Below, in pieces: positions 31,882-34,521 of a stretch of 34,521 nt of DNA (position 1 is its first letter; every line of letters starts with the position of its first letter). The stretch is from positions 1-34,521 of the forward strand of contig PSPT01000018.1 in NCBI GenBank assembly GCA_004195635.1. The letters run 5' to 3'. Position numbers and translations under genes: made by a program. The notes beneath the pieces were generated by a model. The model was not told where the DNA came from, made no database searches, and saw nothing but the letters and a program-made list of their open reading frames with translations. This DNA is from Methanobacteriota archaeon. GTDB lineage: Archaea > Thermoplasmatota > Poseidoniia > Poseidoniales > Poseidoniaceae.

Positions 31882-32370
31882 CTATAGGATGTATCTTGGA
31901 ATATGTTTCGCCATTGTTTTGAGTCCTACAACACCAACCAAAGCGCCTTCGGCATCTAATATTCCAATATGGTTTAAATCATGAGCTAACATCAAAGCAC
32001 CTGCTTTGAGTAACGGAGTACTCATTTTCACGCATAATGGTGGGAGGTTTACCAGTTGGATTGCTGGGATTGCGTACATCCAAGCCACCGAGCGATTGAC
32101 TGTTTTCTTGGCAATTATTTTGAGTACATCAACGGCGTGTATCCTACCCATCGGCACCCCCTCATCATTTAGGATGAAAATGTGATCCCAATCGTGGCGG
32201 GTGATTTTTTCCACCACATCAAACACAGAAGCATCATCATAGACATAATGTGGTTTCATCATCACACTACCACAGGTAAGTCTCCTTACATTCTCTTGCG
32301 GCTTATGATTCACACTTTGGCGGGTCTTACGGGTCGATACCATCTCTATTCCACACATCCCGCCTATCAT
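31882..32370 (-). CDS. CBS-pair domain protein
   Basis: This is a 162-residue protein made of two CBS motifs. The first spans about residues 33-92 (VMMKPHYVYDDASVFDVVEKI, HIFILNDEGVPMGRIHAVDVL shown in part). The second spans about 100-160 (PPLCVKMSTPLLKAGALML, HIGILDAEGALVGVVGLKTM). CBS pairs bind adenosine nucleotides such as AMP, ATP or SAM and control partner proteins. No catalytic domain is fused. Starts at Met5 or Met10 are also possible. A TATA-like element lies upstream. The unknown gene at 31001-31861 follows at once, so this protein may sense nucleotide levels for it. The partner is not established. Confidence 0.85.
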   Translation of the reverse strand: MIGGMCGIEMVSTRKTRQSVNHKPQENVRRLTCGSVMMKPHYVYDDASVFDVVEKITRHDWDHIFILNDEGVPMGRIHAVDVLKIIAKKTVNRSVAWMYAIPAIQLVNLPPLCVKMSTPLLKAGALMLAHDLNHIGILDAEGALVGVVGLKTMAKHIPRYIL

Positions 32371-32402
32371 CTGCGAGGGGGAACTAGATACCCATGATTT
32401 AC

Positions 32403-32410
32403 GGTATAAA
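32403..32410 (-). promoter_or_regulatory. Possible TATA box for the CBS gene
   Basis: TTTATACC on the minus strand is centred 36 bases upstream of ATG 32370. Transcription would start about 10 bases before this ATG. It is the most TATA-like element on the leader side of the gene, but the region is AT-rich. Confidence 0.35.
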
Positions 32411-32577
32411 TAATAGATTTTTTTTCAATGGAATTATAACATTCATTAGTACAAAATTATTTTTTTACACTTTTTCAAGGCAGGGTGCGAAAAATAAATC
32501 CCTCACCCCTCCTACATTTGTTAACGATATTATTACCCGCCGGCTTTTTGAGAGTCGGGCCCACGTATGAGTTCATG

Positions 32578-32679
32578 GCGGAGCAATCCACAGAGATGAG
32601 CCACACTTCCCTATTTAAGGCCAAAAGTTTCTTGATGCAGCAACAATTCACCTCTCATGCGCCCTCTTTTCGGTAATTA
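32578..32679 (+). pseudogene. Possible 33-residue peptide or gene remnant
   Basis: A 33-codon frame reads MAEQSTEMSHTSLFKAKSFL and then QQQFTSHAPSFR after one more Met. Its base composition differs from the surrounding AT-rich spacer. The segment FKAKSFLMQQQFTS loosely resembles the N-terminus of LURP-one-like (DUF567) proteins, which might mean a truncated remnant, but the similarity is short. There is no clear ribosome-binding site. It may also be a leader or nothing. Confidence 0.2.
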
Positions 32680-32778
32680 TCTTTCGCATAATTATATCTA
32701 CTTCAATACTAATATATCTGAACCGGATCAAAATCCTTGTTGGGTTAATGTTATTAGTCAATCTTCAGAGTATTCATC

Positions 32779-34014
32779 ATGGCAAGATTTTTCTGTTTGA
32801 TAGTATCATTTTTTTTACTGAGCCAAGCGCTTTTCTTCACCATACCTAGCGTTATTGCTGATGATACCAGTCAAACCGCTAACGCCATCTTGGATGGTGA
32901 TACCATAACTGAATGGATATGCTCTCCAGATTGTGGTTCAGAAACAGTAGATGCAATTGATTGGTACTCAACAACTCTCCAAGCCAATCAACCGGCACAA
33001 ATATTTATTGAGAATCTGAATGATTTTTCTGCCGTTGAATTGAGTGCATCATTATTTCTTGGGAATGACACAAATCTAAATTCATCTGTTAATATTGGAT
33101 CAAATGATAATTATTCACTTAGCATAAATGTTGAACAAGTAACTCAATTATTCATTTCTATTGAAGCAAATGATGGATTTTCACATGATGGTACAAATTA
33201 TTCCATTACATTGTTAGTTGAAACTGATAATCATGCCACTACAGCAACTCCTATTGAGGTCGGCAACTACCTTGATGTCGGCTATGTTTGTAAATCTGAT
33301 TGCCCAGGTGGAGTCGTAGATTCTGAAGACTGGTATGTCTTTTCAGTTAATGCAGGAGACCAAATTGGAATTGTAGCGGAAGAACTTACTTGGTTTAGTT
33401 ATCTTGATTTTGAACTATATGTCTTGGATAGTCAAAACAATCCTGTTTTACATACCTACGAGTACCATGGGGGTAGTACAGGAGGACCTCAAGATTACAG
33501 TGTTCGTGCTTGGTTTAATGCCACTTCTTCACAAGATATTTATGTTCGGGTTTTCACTAATCAATCCGATGATGTGTTATACAATTTATCAGTTAGTAAG
33601 GGAGAGTGGGTTGATGTAACTGAAGATGATTTTTATTGGATTTCATTCCCTGATTTGAATTTTGGTGACACACTACGAGTACAGGCAATTAGAACAGATG
33701 TCCCAAACGATTTGGACATTTTATTGTTCAATGCGACCGAATTTGAATTATATCGCAATGAGGTTGTCAATAACGTATCTTCATCACCTGAGGAATTAAT
33801 GGCAGTGGAAGATTGTCTAGTCTGTTCATTCAGTTTCACTTTATCAAACGAGGTTGCTGGATTAACAAATGCGAAACCTGCATCTTCGCATTCATCAACG
33901 CAGACAATTACATGGAATCCTTCGCTATACTTTGTAGCTGATTATACTGATTACAGAAGTAATCCCCCTGCAAATTCTCAAATTGATAACGGTATCAGTT
34001 GTAGAAAATTATGA
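32779..34014 (+). CDS. Secreted PPC-domain protein (5' part, frame broken at the right)
   Basis: A signal peptide covers residues 1-28 (MARFFCLIVSFFLLSQALFF, then an Ala cleavage region). Two pre-peptidase C-terminal (PPC)-like beta domains follow, at about 30-150 and 155-275. Each starts with a Trp/Tyr-x-Cys-x3-Cys loop (WICSPDCG, YVCKSDCPGG) and an acidic DWY motif (AIDWYS, SEDWYV). A third related domain (VTEDDFYWISF) begins near 278. Many Asn-x-Ser/Thr sites fit an extracellular protein. The frame ends at 34014, but the sense of the protein continues in another frame from about 33988, as if one base were extra near 33987-33990. Removing one base would fuse it to the 33992-34471 fragment. 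The function is probably surface attachment or part of a large secreted enzyme. Confidence 0.75.
   Translation: MARFFCLIVSFFLLSQALFFTIPSVIADDTSQTANAILDGDTITEWICSPDCGSETVDAIDWYSTTLQANQPAQIFIENLNDFSAVELSASLFLGNDTNLNSSVNIGSNDNYSLSINVEQVTQLFISIEANDGFSHDGTNYSITLLVETDNHATTATPIEVGNYLDVGYVCKSDCPGGVVDSEDWYVFSVNAGDQIGIVAEELTWFSYLDFELYVLDSQNNPVLHTYEYHGGSTGGPQDYSVRAWFNATSSQDIYVRVFTNQSDDVLYNLSVSKGEWVDVTEDDFYWISFPDLNFGDTLRVQAIRTDVPNDLDILLFNATEFELYRNEVVNNVSSSPEELMAVEDCLVCSFSFTLSNEVAGLTNAKPASSHSSTQTITWNPSLYFVADYTDYRSNPPANSQIDNGISCRKL
33901..33991 (+). repeat. 91-base direct repeat, copy 1
   Basis: Ninety-one bases starting CAGACAATTACATGG are identical to 34431-34521. The copy lies within the PPC/PKD-like gene and the reading frame of that gene shifts at its right edge. 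The base before the copy differs between the two locations. Confidence 0.95.
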
Positions 34015-34471
34015 ATTATATGTCGCTAATGAAACTGGAATATGGATGATGATTGATTCTGGAACTGTGGTGGATGATTACATATCACCACCAAATGGCG
34101 CATGGGAAATAGGTCAGACTTCAATCACAAATGAGAAATCATCTTCTACATTTAGGCTGTTAGTAACAGATTCATCTAATGGAGAAGTACATTCTGATTC
34201 TCAATTTGAAATATACAATTACAGACCTAAGGCCTGTGTAACAATATCAGGTGATTTGAACGGAGCTTATGTTGAAGGACTACCGATTTTCTTTGATGCT
34301 ACTTGCTCTTATGATTTAGACAATGATGACCTGTCATACTCTTGGAAAATTGGTGGTATTGAAGTCAGTACTAGTGAAAAAATGAGTGTGAATGGAAGTT
34401 CCGGACAACTAGATGTTCAATTTGAGTTAACAGACAATTACATGGAATCCTTCGCTATACTTTGTAGCTGA
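33992..34471 (+). CDS. PKD-like continuation of the secreted protein, other frame
   Basis: The frame reading TVSVVENYELYVANETGIW continues the secreted protein after a +1 shift. It covers about 160 residues. A PKD-like domain is visible: RPKACVTISGDLNG, then GLPIFFDATCSYDLDNDDL and YSWKIGGIE, the usual F-D-x-S-x-S-D-x-D-x-D-x-L-x-Y-x-W pattern. The frame stops at 34471, inside the second copy of the 91-base repeat, so the C-terminus shown here is probably artificial. The real protein likely runs past the window. An in-frame TTG at 33983 is a chance start, not a real one. Confidence 0.6.
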   Translation, partial: VSVVENYELYVANETGIWMMIDSGTVVDDYISPPNGAWEIGQTSITNEKSSSTFRLLVTDSSNGEVHSDSQFEIYNYRPKACVTISGDLNGAYVEGLPIFFDATCSYDLDNDDLSYSWKIGGIEVSTSEKMSVNGSSGQLDVQFELTDNYMESFAILCS

Positions 34472-34521
34472 TTATACTGATTACAGAAGTAATCCCCCTG
34501 CAAATTCTCAAATTGATAACG
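34431..34521 (+). repeat. 91-base direct repeat, copy 2, ending at the window edge
   Basis: This exact copy of 33901-33991 ends precisely at the last base of the window. The spacing of 530 bases is not a multiple of three, and the incoming reading frame meets a stop inside the copy at 34469-34471. A contig-terminal repeat of this kind is typical of an assembly-graph loop or an amplification chimera. Confidence 0.95.

Larger units (their letters stand above)
32371..32778. other. 408-base divergent intergenic region
   Basis: This region lies between the CBS gene (minus) and the PPC/PKD-like gene (plus). It holds TATA-like elements at 32403-32410 (minus) and 32711-32718 (plus, AATATATC). It also has two T-runs (32418-32425 and 32460-32466) with no upstream plus-strand gene to terminate. 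A less AT-rich block at about 32560-32680 contains a 33-codon reading frame from ATG 32578 to TAA. No tRNA or structured RNA was recognised. Confidence 0.45.

Overview
The window looks like chromosomal DNA of an AT-rich marine archaeon, most likely Marine Group II (Candidatus Poseidoniales). Supporting signs are an archaeal-type phosphopantothenate synthetase (4-phosphopantoate--beta-alanine ligase), a probable KEOPS Pcc1 subunit, frequent TTG/GTG starts behind good Shine-Dalgarno sites, and large secreted proteins with thrombospondin type 3 (TSP3), PPC and PKD-like modules. Class II fumarase and ATP-type PEP carboxykinase suggest a heterotroph. No rRNA, tRNA, CRISPR array, IS element or integrase was found, so the taxonomic call rests on gene content only.

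Layout. Positions 59-1681 (minus): a sugar-nucleotide pair, a short NDP-sugar dehydrogenase and an RmlA-like nucleotidyltransferase. Positions 1779-4508 (minus): thioredoxin plus three lineage-specific proteins (two-TM, TM/coiled-coil, winged-helix-like). 4729-5919 (plus): an isopropylmalate/isocitrate dehydrogenase family enzyme. 6069-6710 (minus): an unknown coiled-coil protein. 6852-8590 (minus): a translationally coupled NadC-like and phosphopantothenate synthetase pair (NAD and CoA synthesis). 8687-11448 (plus): FAD oxidoreductase, exonuclease III and HlyIII-family membrane protein. 11504-14236 (plus): a 910-residue surface GDSL hydrolase with about 19 TSP3 calcium-binding repeats and a C-terminal membrane anchor. 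14304-14555 (minus): Pcc1-like. 14578-18129 (plus): HflX GTPase, a membrane protein with a carboxypeptidase-regulatory-like domain, and a beta-propeller protein. 18134-22799 (minus): fumarase, isoaspartyl peptidase/asparaginase, cyclophilin and PEP carboxykinase. 22972-26916 (plus): a giant membrane protein with about 36 helices. 27111-28112 (minus): two zinc-ribbon membrane proteins, one with a SAP domain. 28276-30646 (minus): GlmM-type mutase and a stand-alone GlmU-like left-handed beta-helix protein. 30687-32370 (minus): winged-helix-like protein, an unknown protein and a CBS-pair protein. 32779-end (plus): a secreted PPC/PKD-like protein.

The right end needs care. An exact 91-base direct repeat occurs at 33901-33991 and again at 34431-34521, where the second copy ends exactly at the window edge. 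The last gene also changes frame at the first copy. This looks more like an assembly or amplification artefact than biology.

Functionally, the recognisable genes cover activated amino-sugar supply (GlmM, GlmU-like acetyltransferase, nucleotidyltransferase, dehydrogenase), cofactor synthesis, gluconeogenesis/TCA and surface hydrolysis. The most novel material is the GDSL-TSP3 hydrolase, the giant membrane protein, the SAP/zinc-ribbon membrane protein, and the unknown genes beside thioredoxin and beside the CBS protein. I did not identify a convincing defence or other multi-gene system.
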